DNA from: an uncultured Butyricicoccus sp.
Lineage (GTDB): Bacteria > Bacillota > Clostridia > Oscillospirales > Butyricicoccaceae
Assembly: GCA_904420185.1 (NCBI GenBank)
Contig: CAJFUJ010000026.1
Coordinates: 40,318-104,317 of the forward strand
Length of the DNA: 64,000 nt
Reading direction: 5' to 3'
The notes beneath the pieces are model-generated. The model searched no databases. It was given only the letters and a program-made list of their open reading frames with translations, and was not told the origin of the DNA. A program made the position numbers and the translations under genes. Within the stretch, counting starts at the first letter, position 1, and each line of letters starts with the position of its first letter. This document shows positions 9,738-18,144 of the stretch, piece by piece.

Positions 9738-10640
9738 ATGAAAAAGAGAAGAATGTCCGGCAAGCGTTTTGTAGCGCTCGTGCTCGCCTTGGCCGCTACG
9801 ATGGTCCCGGTAGCGGCGCACGGTGCAGAGAAAATCCCGGCATTGGTGGCGATGCAGACCGGTGGCCAGGTTTTATCCAACGAAAAGGCAGCAGTGGATG
9901 CCTCAAACCTTTCCGAAGGCTATATTCTGGTCAAATATACAGGTGGCAAGGATGTGCGGGTCAAGGTGCAAATTTCCCACGATGCGGCCACCTATACATA
10001 CAACCTCAATAACCAGGGCCAAAACGAGACCTTTCCTTTGACAGAAGGAAATGGCAGCTACACGGTTAAAGTGTTTGAAAACACCAGCGGCAACCAATAC
10101 GCCCAGGCGTTCAGCACGACGCTCACTTTGCAGCTGCGAAACGACCTCTTGCCGTTCCTGTATCCCAATCAGTATGTCAACTATTCGGCCGATTCCAAGG
10201 CAGTGGCCAAGGCCGCCGAGCTGACCGCTGGGGTATCCAGCGATCTGGACAAGATCAACGCGATCTTTACCTATGTGACGCAGAATATCTCCTATGATTA
10301 TGATCTTGCAAGCACAGTGCAGTCGGGGTATCTGCCCGACGTGGATCGCACGCTGGAGACTGGTAAAGGCATCTGTTTTGATTATGCGGCGTTGATGACC
10401 GCCATGCTGCGGTCGCAAAATATCCCGAGCAAGCTGGTTGTCGGCTATGCGGGCGAAGCGTATCATGCCTGGATCAATGTGTATATCGAAGGGCAAGGCT
10501 GGATTCAAAACGCCATCTATTTTGACGGCGAACACTGGACATTGATGGACCCGACTTACGTATCAACCGGAAAAGCGAGTCAGGAAACCATGGCCTATGT
10601 GACAAATAGTGCCAATTACTCGATGAAATATGCATATTAA
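9738..10640 (+). CDS. secreted transglutaminase-like domain protein
   Basis: Signal peptide; TGKGICFDYAALMTAMLRSQNIPSKLVVGYAG...YHAWINVYIEGQGW...MDPTY has the Cys/His/Asp transglutaminase-like core. Confidence 0.88.
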   Translation: MKKRRMSGKRFVALVLALAATMVPVAAHGAEKIPALVAMQTGGQVLSNEKAAVDASNLSEGYILVKYTGGKDVRVKVQISHDAATYTYNLNNQGQNETFPLTEGNGSYTVKVFENTSGNQYAQAFSTTLTLQLRNDLLPFLYPNQYVNYSADSKAVAKAAELTAGVSSDLDKINAIFTYVTQNISYDYDLASTVQSGYLPDVDRTLETGKGICFDYAALMTAMLRSQNIPSKLVVGYAGEAYHAWINVYIEGQGWIQNAIYFDGEHWTLMDPTYVSTGKASQETMAYVTNSANYSMKYAY

Positions 10641-10650
10641 ACGCACAAGC

Positions 10651-10690
10651 AAAGAGAGGCTTTTCCAGGCAGGGAAAGCCTCTCTTTTTA
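10651..10690 (+). terminator. intrinsic terminator
   Basis: AAAGAGAGGCTTTTCC-loop-GGGAAAGCCTCTCTTTTT stem followed by a T run. Confidence 0.8.
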
Positions 10691-10703
10691 TGAGGGGGAT
10701 CAG

Positions 10704-11723
10704 ATGAAAAACTTGTTGACGGATGAGCAGATGAGCACCCTATTTTATCAAATGGCGCTAATGGCCCGCGCGGGGATTGGCGACGAGGAAGCCCTGTTGC
10801 TGCTGCTGGAGGACGCGGAAAACGGGGTGCAAACCGGGCTGGAGAACGTGCGCAGCGGGCTGGCGCAGGGTCAGGCGCTCAGCCAAGCGTTGGGTGCATC
10901 GGGATGCTTTCCGCCGTATGCGCTGCAAATGCTGCGCATTGGCGAACTGGCAGGCCGGCAGGAAGAAGTGTTTGCAGCGCTGGCAAACTTTTATAGCCGC
11001 GCGCACACGCTCAAACAGTCGATCCGGCAGGCGGTGGTCTATCCGGTGGTTATGGCAGTGTTGATCGCGGTCGTTTTTTTTGTGCTTGTGGGACGGGTAA
11101 TGCCCGTTTTTTCAGGTGTATTTGACCAGCTTGGCCTTACGCTGCCGCCAGTGGCGGCTACCTTGCTTGGCTTGGGTGGTGTCAGCCAGTATTTGGCCGG
11201 CGGACTGGCGGGCTTGTTGCTCTTGCTGGCGATTATACTGCTGGGTTTATACCGCAGCGGCAAGGTGCGCGAGGAAAGCCTGGTGCGTGAAAAGAGTGCG
11301 GAATGCGTGGCACGCAGCCGGTTTTCTTCATCCATGGCGCTGATGCTGGCTAGCGGACTGCCGATCGATGAGGCGATGGAGCAGGCGCAGACCTTGCTGG
11401 CTGGCACCGTGCTATCGGAGCCCATTGACCGCTGCACCCAAAAGGTGCGCGAAGGTCAAAGTTTTCCGCAGGCGGCTGCAAGTTGCCAGATCTATTCTGC
11501 GCTGGAAACCGGGTTGCTCAAAGCCGGGTTCCGCGCCGGGATGGGTGAGCGTGCAATGGAGGAGCTAGCCCGCCGCAACCAAGAGCAGGCTGAGGAGCAA
11601 CTGAATCGGTTTTTGAGCCGGTTTCAGTTTGGGCTGGTGCTGGTTTTGTGCGCGGCAGTGGGGCTGGTGCTGCTGTCGGTCATGCTGCCGCTCATCGGCG
11701 TTCTGGCTGCCATCGGCGGCTGA
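10704..11723 (+). CDS. type II secretion/type IV pilus inner-membrane platform protein (GspF/PilC family)
   Basis: Two T2SSF-like halves with multiple TM segments (YPVVMAVLIAVVFFVLVGRVMPVF..., FQFGLVLVLCAAVGLVLLSVMLPLIGV). Confidence 0.88.
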   Translation: MKNLLTDEQMSTLFYQMALMARAGIGDEEALLLLLEDAENGVQTGLENVRSGLAQGQALSQALGASGCFPPYALQMLRIGELAGRQEEVFAALANFYSRAHTLKQSIRQAVVYPVVMAVLIAVVFFVLVGRVMPVFSGVFDQLGLTLPPVAATLLGLGGVSQYLAGGLAGLLLLLAIILLGLYRSGKVREESLVREKSAECVARSRFSSSMALMLASGLPIDEAMEQAQTLLAGTVLSEPIDRCTQKVREGQSFPQAAASCQIYSALETGLLKAGFRAGMGERAMEELARRNQEQAEEQLNRFLSRFQFGLVLVLCAAVGLVLLSVMLPLIGVLAAIGG

Positions 11724-11733
11724 GGAGGCGGCT

Positions 11734-12033
11734 ATGTGGAAGTATGTCAAAGCCGGCGCGCCGCTGCTGCTGACCGTGCTGGCAATTGTGGGCCTGGCGT
11801 TGGGCGCGGCCCACATTGGGCAAAAGGCGGACGGGGAAAAGGCCGCGCTTGCGGCACAGGCCATCCGCCGGGCAGCGGTGCAGTGCTATGCCTTGGAGGG
11901 CTTTTATCCGGCCGATTGGTCCTACTTGCAGGACCATTACGGCGTGTCGGTCGATGAAAGCCGTTTTATTGTTCACTATGAATTTATCGCGTCCAACCTG
12001 ATCCCGGATGTCACCGTGATCGCGCGGCGCTGA
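11734..12033 (+). CDS. small pseudopilin-like protein
   Basis: N-terminal TM helix followed by AIRRAAVQCYALEGFYPADWSYLQDHYGV, resembling a pilin head; lies between gspF and DUF4860. Confidence 0.6.
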   Translation: MWKYVKAGAPLLLTVLAIVGLALGAAHIGQKADGEKAALAAQAIRRAAVQCYALEGFYPADWSYLQDHYGVSVDESRFIVHYEFIASNLIPDVTVIARR

Positions 12034-12047
12034 AAGGAGGACCACGG

Positions 12048-12527
12048 GTGCAAATACCGACTACAAACAGCCGCGTGGCTGCTTTGCCGGTTTTGGCGCT
12101 TGGTGCGCTGTTTTTGACGCTGGCGATGGGGCTGGCGCTGCTGGCAGGCAGCGTATACCGCCAGATCGTCGAAAGCGGCGACACACTTGCCATCCGCCGC
12201 ACGGCGCTGAGCTATTTGGTGGGGCAGGTCCGCCGCGCCGACCGTGCAGATAGCCTGGCGGCGGGCACCTTTGGAGCAAGCGATGCACTCTTTGTGCATG
12301 AAAATGACTATGTGACAATCTTATATGTTTACGACGGCCAGCTGCGCGAACTGTATATGGAGGAGGGAACCGGCCTGTCGCCGGCCGATGGACTGGCGAT
12401 CACCCCGCTGGAGAGCTTGACGGTGGAAACTGCGGATGGCCGCTTGACCTTTGCCGCAGAGGATGCGGATGGCGTGCACACGGTTTCGGTGTCCCCGCGC
12501 TGTGGCGTGCAGGAGGAAGGGCCATGA
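12048..12527 (+). CDS. DUF4860-like protein
   Basis: GTG start; single TM then a globular domain (AALPVLALGALFLTLAMGLALLAGSVYRQIVESGDTLAIRRTALSYL). Assignment from memory of the family. Confidence 0.55.
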   Translation: MQIPTTNSRVAALPVLALGALFLTLAMGLALLAGSVYRQIVESGDTLAIRRTALSYLVGQVRRADRADSLAAGTFGASDALFVHENDYVTILYVYDGQLRELYMEEGTGLSPADGLAITPLESLTVETADGRLTFAAEDADGVHTVSVSPRCGVQEEGP

Positions 12528-12850
12528 AGAATGGGCGGTATACGTTGTTTTTGCTGGAGATTGTGCTCGATCTCGTGATTTTTGTCATCTGCGCAGCTGT
12601 TTGTACTGGCTTATTGCTTTATGCGTGGAGACTGAGCCAGGACAGCGCGCGGTTGACCGATGCGGTGTTTTATGCCCAGACGGCGGCCGAAACCTGGCGT
12701 ACAGGCGGACAAGTACCCCAAGAGCAGGACGGCTTTGCGATTGCGGTGACGCCGGGCGCGTCGTCCCAAGCAGGGGTGGAAACCGCGCGCGTGACTGTGT
12801 CGTGGGCAGGCGAAACCCTGTATACGATCGAGGAGGTGGCGCGGCCATGA
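12524..12850 (+). CDS. single-TM pseudopilin-like hypothetical protein
   Basis: MKNGRYTLFLLEIVLDLVIFVICAAVCTGLLLYAWRLS; 4-bp overlap with the upstream gene. Confidence 0.5.
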   Translation: MKNGRYTLFLLEIVLDLVIFVICAAVCTGLLLYAWRLSQDSARLTDAVFYAQTAAETWRTGGQVPQEQDGFAIAVTPGASSQAGVETARVTVSWAGETLYTIEEVARP

Positions 12851-13224
12851 AGCGGAAAGCTCCTTTTGGCATTGGCATCCCGACCATTTTGACCGTGCTG
12901 CTCGTACTATGCTTGACGGTTTTTGCAGCATTGGCGGCTGCAAGCGCACGTGCAGAGTATGCACTCAGCCAGACAGGCGCGCAGACCGTGCAGGACTATT
13001 ACGCGGCAGATGCAAAGGCGCAAGTGCTGTATGCCCAGTTTGTGTCCTCCGGACAAGTAGAACTGGACACCACGCTGGCAGTCAATGAAAACCAGGCGCT
13101 CCATTTGCACCTGCGGCGCGCGGCCGACGGCACGGTGGAAACATTGGCTTGGGAGACCATCCCAGCCGGCACGGCGGCCACCAACACGCCGGATACAACC
13201 CTCCCGGTTTGGACCGGGGAATAG
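12847..13224 (+). CDS. single-TM hypothetical protein of the pilus-like cluster
   Basis: ATG at 12847 overlaps the upstream gene by 4 bp; MKRKAPFGIGIPTILTVLLVLCLTVFAALAAASARAEYALS. Confidence 0.55.
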   Translation: MKRKAPFGIGIPTILTVLLVLCLTVFAALAAASARAEYALSQTGAQTVQDYYAADAKAQVLYAQFVSSGQVELDTTLAVNENQALHLHLRRAADGTVETLAWETIPAGTAATNTPDTTLPVWTGE

Positions 13225-13234
13225 GAGGAACCCC

Positions 13235-14302
13235 ATGCAAGGCATTTCGGAAATTTTGGCGGGCGCGGTGGCGCGCAACGCCTCCGATATTTTAATCATC
13301 GCCGGCCTGCCGGTGTCCTACAAGTTAAACGGACAGATCGTACGTGAGGGCGAACGGTTGCTGCCCGACGATACAGCGGTGCTGACCCAGGAGCTGTACC
13401 GCTTGGCCCACGACCGGCCCATGGACACGCTGACCACAACCGGCGACGACGACTTTTCCTTTTCGGTCCGCGGCCTGTCGCGCTTTCGCGTTAATGCACT
13501 GCGGCAGCGCGGTTCGCTGGGCATGGTCATCCGCGTGGTATCCTTCACCCTGCCCGACCGGTACGCCCTGCACATCCCGGATACGGTGATCGAGTTTGCC
13601 AATTATGCCAAAGGGCTGGTGCTCATCACCGGTGCGGCGGGCAGCGGCAAAACCACCACCCTGGCCTGCATTGTTGACCATATCAACTCCACGCGCAGCA
13701 GCCATATCATCACCATCGAGGACCCAATTGAATTTTTGCATCCGCATAAAAAGAGCGTGGTGGTGCAGCGCGAGCTGTATTCGGATACCGCGTCCTATGA
13801 CGTTGCACTGCGCGCCGCGCTGCGCGAAGCGCCTGACATCATTTTGGTCGGCGAAATGCGGGACGCCGAAACCATCCGTGCGACCGTAACCGCGGCCGAA
13901 ACCGGACATCTGGTCATCTCCACCCTGCACACCATCGGCGCGGCCAACACCATCGACCGCATCATCGATTCCTTCCCGCCCGCCCAGCAGCAGCAGATCC
14001 GTACCCAGTTGGCGCTGGTGCTGGAGGGTGTGGTGTCCCAGCAGTTGCTGCCCGATAGCGATGGTGAACTCATCCCAGCCTTTGAGATCCTCAAGGTCAA
14101 TTCGGCGGCCCGCAACCTCATCCGCGAGTCCAAGGCCCACCAGCTGGACAACCTCATCGCAACCTCGGCGGCGCAGGGCATGGTGTCGATGGACCAAAGC
14201 CTGCTGCGGTTGGTGCAAGAGAAAAAAATCGCCCCCCGACAGGCGCTGGACCGCAGCTTAAATTACGACTGGATGTACAAGCGGCTGGAAATGCTCAGAT
14301 AA
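13235..14302 (+). CDS. pilT: PilT-family twitching/retraction ATPase
   Basis: Walker A GAAGSGKTTTLA, Walker B DIILVGEMRDAETI, His box, and an AARNLIRE motif close to the PilT AIRNLIRE signature. Good RBS AGGAGG before 13235. Confidence 0.88.
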   Translation: MQGISEILAGAVARNASDILIIAGLPVSYKLNGQIVREGERLLPDDTAVLTQELYRLAHDRPMDTLTTTGDDDFSFSVRGLSRFRVNALRQRGSLGMVIRVVSFTLPDRYALHIPDTVIEFANYAKGLVLITGAAGSGKTTTLACIVDHINSTRSSHIITIEDPIEFLHPHKKSVVVQRELYSDTASYDVALRAALREAPDIILVGEMRDAETIRATVTAAETGHLVISTLHTIGAANTIDRIIDSFPPAQQQQIRTQLALVLEGVVSQQLLPDSDGELIPAFEILKVNSAARNLIRESKAHQLDNLIATSAAQGMVSMDQSLLRLVQEKKIAPRQALDRSLNYDWMYKRLEMLR

Positions 14303-14440
14303 CACCGCTGGCGGTAAAAAAGTTGAAATCTCCCTTGCAAGCCACCCCCATCCCTGGTATGATATTCTTAAAACAGGGCGTTTTTACGCTAATGAAAGGT
14401 TGAAAATGTGACTGTGTTTGAAAAGGGAAAGGGGATTGCA

Positions 14441-15184
14441 ATGAAAAAAGCAATGCTATGGATGCTCACAGGGGCGCTCTGCTGGTCGCTCACCGCCTGC
14501 GGCGGGCAGGATGCAGGTGACAGCACCGCCAGCACACAGGGCAGCAATACCAGTACAACCAGTGCGCAGGGGGCAGAAGCAAGTGCGCAGAGCAGCGGCA
14601 CCAGTGCTGCCGACACACCGCAGATTCCGACCTACAGCGTGGGGGAAACGGTTTCGACCGATATTTTTTCCTTCACCCTGCAAGCCGCCCAATGGACCAT
14701 TGCGCTGGACAATGTGAGTGGCGAAACCTTCTTTTTGCCCAAGGAATATAGCGCCCAGGACGACGCAGACAACCCCTATGTCGCGCCCATCGGACACACC
14801 TACATCGCCATGACCATTGTGGGAACCAACCTGGACCGGGCCACGAATGAGCTGTACAGCAGTTTTGGCAGCCCGCTGCTCACCGAGGTGCAGGTGGACG
14901 GACAGACTTATCCGGTCACGATGGAGTGCGGGGCGGTTATGACCAATCTGGACAAGACGGTGTTGGACCCAAATGGCTATCCCAACACCATCCACGCCAA
15001 CCAGTGGTACAGCGATGTGACGAGCAACATGTTGCTCCAGGTGGGCGAAAGCCAGACCCGCCGGGTATACCTCGACGTGGCGGAGGAGATCACCGACCTG
15101 ACCACCCCCTTCTCGTTCACCGTGCAGATCCCCAACTCGGATGGGGAAAAGGAAGAATTCACCTATCAAGTGACAGGTGCATAA
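14441..15184 (+). CDS. lipoprotein with DUF4352-like domain
   Basis: MKKAMLWMLTGALCWSLTACGG lipobox; Ser/Thr/Gln-rich linker; beta-rich C-terminal part. Confidence 0.65.
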   Translation: MKKAMLWMLTGALCWSLTACGGQDAGDSTASTQGSNTSTTSAQGAEASAQSSGTSAADTPQIPTYSVGETVSTDIFSFTLQAAQWTIALDNVSGETFFLPKEYSAQDDADNPYVAPIGHTYIAMTIVGTNLDRATNELYSSFGSPLLTEVQVDGQTYPVTMECGAVMTNLDKTVLDPNGYPNTIHANQWYSDVTSNMLLQVGESQTRRVYLDVAEEITDLTTPFSFTVQIPNSDGEKEEFTYQVTGA

Positions 15185-15199
15185 AGAGCGGACAAAAAA

Positions 15200-15243
15200 G
15201 CAGCGTCTTTTGCGCAGACTTTGCGGCAAAGGACGCTGTTTTT
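15200..15243. terminator. bidirectional terminator between convergent genes
   Basis: CAGCGTCTTTT ... AAAGGACGCTG stem flanked by A and T runs. Confidence 0.7.
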
Positions 15244-15250
15244 GCCGGGT

Positions 15251-17275
15251 TTAGCGGGTGATGGGCAGGCCGAGCTTTTTCAGCCGGGCCAGCACGGCGC
15301 CGAGCGGCCGCTCGTGCCGCGCCGCAATTTCAGGGAGAGGAAGGCGCTGGCCGGCTTCGTCGCGCAGCCAATCGTCCTCGGCCTGGGTCCAGGGCTTGAG
15401 AAGGCCATGGTCCTGGGCGCTGATGCGCTGGGCCGACGCCGCGCCGGGCGGCGGTGAATCGGAAGATTGGCGCTGGTGGCGCTTGATACAGCTTAAAAAT
15501 TCGTCGCCATACTTGCCGGACTTGACCCGGCCTACCCCGGAAACCTCCAGCAGCTCGGTTTTGGTGGTGGGCTGACGGGCGCACATATCTTGCAGGGTGG
15601 CGTTGGAGAAGATGACAAAGGCCGGGACTCCCTCGCGCGCTGCAATCTCGGCGCGCAGCGCCCGAAGGGCTTCATACAACGGGCTGCGTTCGATCTTGGC
15701 CGGGTCCTTTTTCTTGCGGTCGCGGGGCAGCTGGACGCAAAAGGGCAGCCGCTTGCGGATGATATCGTTGGACTTGGCGCACAGCTGTACAACCGGATAG
15801 TCCCCGCCGGTGCTGACCAGGTAACCGGCTTCGAGCAGGCGGTCGAGCAGGTCGCGGATGCGCTTAACGGAGTCGGTGCGCATGATGCCGTAGGTGGACA
15901 GGGTGTCAAAGCCACTTTGGCGGATGCGTTCGGTGTCCGCGCCGTGCAGGATGTCGGCGATCATGGATTTGCCGACCGTGCGGCCGCGCTGGTGCAGGCG
16001 GTAGACACAGGAAACGATCTTTTGCGCTTCCAGTGTGGCGTCGGCCAGCTCGAACTGGGTCAAGCAGTTGGAGCAGTTGCCGCAAGAAAGCGGCGCCTGT
16101 TCGCCGAAATATTTGAGGATGAACCGGCGCAGGCAGTCGGTCGTGGTGGCGTAAAAGACCATTTGCCGCAGGCGCTCCTGGTCGCGCTCTTTGAGAGTCC
16201 GGCGGGTAGCGGGGTCCAGCGCTTCGTCGTCGTTGCTGTGCTCGATGAGGAATTCGCAGGTGCGCACATCCTGGGGGCTGTAGAGCAGGATGCAGTCGGC
16301 TGGGGAGCCGTCACGCCCGGCGCGTCCGGCTTCCTGGTAGTAGCTCTCTAGATTTTGCGGCAGGTTGTAGTGAATGACAAAGGAGACGTTGGATTTGTCG
16401 ATGCCCATGCCAAAGGCGTTGGTGGCCACCATGACCTGGAGACGGTCAAAGAGGAAGTCATCCTGGTTTTTTCGGCGGGTCTGGGCATCCAGTCCAGCGT
16501 GGTAGCGTCCAGCGGCAAACCCGCGTGCGGTTAGCAGTTCCTGCACCTCGTCAACCACCTTGCGGGTTGCGCAATAGACAATCCCGCTCTGATCCATACG
16601 TTCGCGCAACAGGGTGACTAGGTGCTCACGTTTGTCGCGCGGTTTTTCGGTGTAAAAGGTCAGGTTGGGCCGGTCAAAGCTGGACACGCACACGAGCGGG
16701 TCGTTCAGCGACAGCAGCCGGACAATATCCTCGCGCACGGCAGCGGTGGCCGTGGCGGTGAACGCACCCACAGGCGGCCGTTCGGGCAGGGCGTGCAAAA
16801 AATCGGCGATTTTGCGGTAACTGGGCCGAAAGTCCTGGCCCCACTGGGAGATGCAATGGGCTTCGTCGATGGCGACATAGGACAGCGGCACCCGCTCAAA
16901 CAGCCCCTGGAACCCGGCTAGCTCCAGCCGCTCGGGCGCGATGTACAGCAGCTTGAGTTCGCCGCGCAGCGCACGGGCAAACACCGCCCGCTGCTCCTCG
17001 GCCGAAAGCGCGCTGTTCAGATAGGCGGCCGGGATGCCGGCCTGTTCGAGCGCGCCCACCTGATCCTTCATCAGCGAGATGAGCGGGGACACCACCAACG
17101 TCAGCCCGGGCACGAGCAGCGCGGGCACCTGGAAGCAGACCGACTTGCCCGCGCCGGTCGGCATGACGCCGAGCACATCGCGCCCGTCGAGCAGGGCGTA
17201 AACGAGTTCCTGCTGCCGGCCGCGGAAGGCGGCGTGGCCAAAATATTCCTTTAAAACCGCTTCGGGTGTGCGCAT
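15251..17275 (-). CDS. recQ: ATP-dependent DNA helicase RecQ
   Basis: MPTGAGKSVCFQVPALL, DEAH box (IDEAHCISQWGQDFRPSYRKI), QEAGRAGRDG, Zn-binding Cys cluster and HRDC domain. Confidence 0.95.
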   Translation of the reverse strand: MRTPEAVLKEYFGHAAFRGRQQELVYALLDGRDVLGVMPTGAGKSVCFQVPALLVPGLTLVVSPLISLMKDQVGALEQAGIPAAYLNSALSAEEQRAVFARALRGELKLLYIAPERLELAGFQGLFERVPLSYVAIDEAHCISQWGQDFRPSYRKIADFLHALPERPPVGAFTATATAAVREDIVRLLSLNDPLVCVSSFDRPNLTFYTEKPRDKREHLVTLLRERMDQSGIVYCATRKVVDEVQELLTARGFAAGRYHAGLDAQTRRKNQDDFLFDRLQVMVATNAFGMGIDKSNVSFVIHYNLPQNLESYYQEAGRAGRDGSPADCILLYSPQDVRTCEFLIEHSNDDEALDPATRRTLKERDQERLRQMVFYATTTDCLRRFILKYFGEQAPLSCGNCSNCLTQFELADATLEAQKIVSCVYRLHQRGRTVGKSMIADILHGADTERIRQSGFDTLSTYGIMRTDSVKRIRDLLDRLLEAGYLVSTGGDYPVVQLCAKSNDIIRKRLPFCVQLPRDRKKKDPAKIERSPLYEALRALRAEIAAREGVPAFVIFSNATLQDMCARQPTTKTELLEVSGVGRVKSGKYGDEFLSCIKRHQRQSSDSPPPGAASAQRISAQDHGLLKPWTQAEDDWLRDEAGQRLPLPEIAARHERPLGAVLARLKKLGLPITR

Positions 17276-17411
17276 TGGCTGCCGCCCCTTTCGCTGGAAA
17301 TCTCTTTCTAGTATACCGGCTTTCGACCGGATTTGCAAGGGCCGCACCCAGGGGATGCGCGGAAAATGAAACTGCCCGTGTCGCGGTGTCCCTAGGAGCG
17401 GTTTTACGAAG

Positions 17412-17452
17412 AAAATCTGTGGGCTATCCAGTGTAACCCGCAGATTTTTATT
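17412..17452 (+). terminator. terminator-like hairpin in the recQ/dhfr-like divergent gap
   Basis: AAAATCTGTGGG (17412-17423) pairs with CCCGCAGATTTT (17437-17448), followed by TATTTT. Confidence 0.5.
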
Positions 17453-17586
17453 TTGCCCGTAACGGAGGACGGGATTTCTCGGGCAACCCATGCCGTTACA
17501 GGGTTAATAGGGCAGAAAGGGAGTAGCTATTTTTTCGGTGGCGTGGTACAATGTTCTTGCAAATTCTGAGAACAAGGAGACGGCAG

Positions 17587-18117
17587 ATGCGCAAGGCAGT
17601 TTTATACATTGCCATGAGTCTGGATGGATACATCGCAGATCAAAACGGCAGGGTGGATTGGCTCGCCGGACAGGACAGTGCGGGAGAACGTGATGATTCC
17701 TATGCGCAGTTTGCGCAAACCGTCGATACGGTTATCATGGGCTGGCGGACCTATCATCAAATCGTGACCGAATTGTCACCTGGACGATGGGTTTATGACG
17801 GGATGCAATGCTATGTTATCACCCATCACAAGGAGCCGTCCACGCAGCAGATCGCCTTTGTTTCAACCGACCCATGCTCGTTGATTCAATCGCTCAAACA
17901 TGATGCGGGTAAGAACATCTGGATCTGCGGCGGTGCGATGTTAGCACAGCAGCTTATGCAAAAGAACTTGATCGATATTTACCATATTTCTGTGATTCCT
18001 ACGATTTTAGGGGCTGGTACGCGGCTGTTCGCAAGCATGGAGCAGGAAATGCCGTTGCGGCTGCTGCAAGTAAAGGATAGCAATGGGATCGTCGAGGTTG
18101 TTTATCAAAAGAGATAG
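17587..18117 (+). CDS. dihydrofolate reductase-family (RibD C-terminal-like) protein
   Basis: MRKAVLYIAMSLDGYIADQNGRVDWL ... VIMGWRTYHQI ... IWICGGAMLAQQLMQKNLIDIYHISVIPTILGAGTRLF. Confidence 0.88.
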   Translation: MRKAVLYIAMSLDGYIADQNGRVDWLAGQDSAGERDDSYAQFAQTVDTVIMGWRTYHQIVTELSPGRWVYDGMQCYVITHHKEPSTQQIAFVSTDPCSLIQSLKHDAGKNIWICGGAMLAQQLMQKNLIDIYHISVIPTILGAGTRLFASMEQEMPLRLLQVKDSNGIVEVVYQKR

Positions 18118-18144
18118 AAGCTTTGAGGAAAGGGGAGAATCCGC

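Noticed and set aside
13325-14218. 297-aa minus-strand ORF inside pilT
   Set aside because: Antisense to a confidently assigned ATPase with Walker motifs; low-complexity His/Gln/Gly composition typical of shadow frames in GC-rich DNA.
10704-14302. Complete type IV pilus or competence operon
   Set aside because: No comGA/pilB, comC/pilD or canonical prepilin genes are present in the window, so completeness cannot be claimed.
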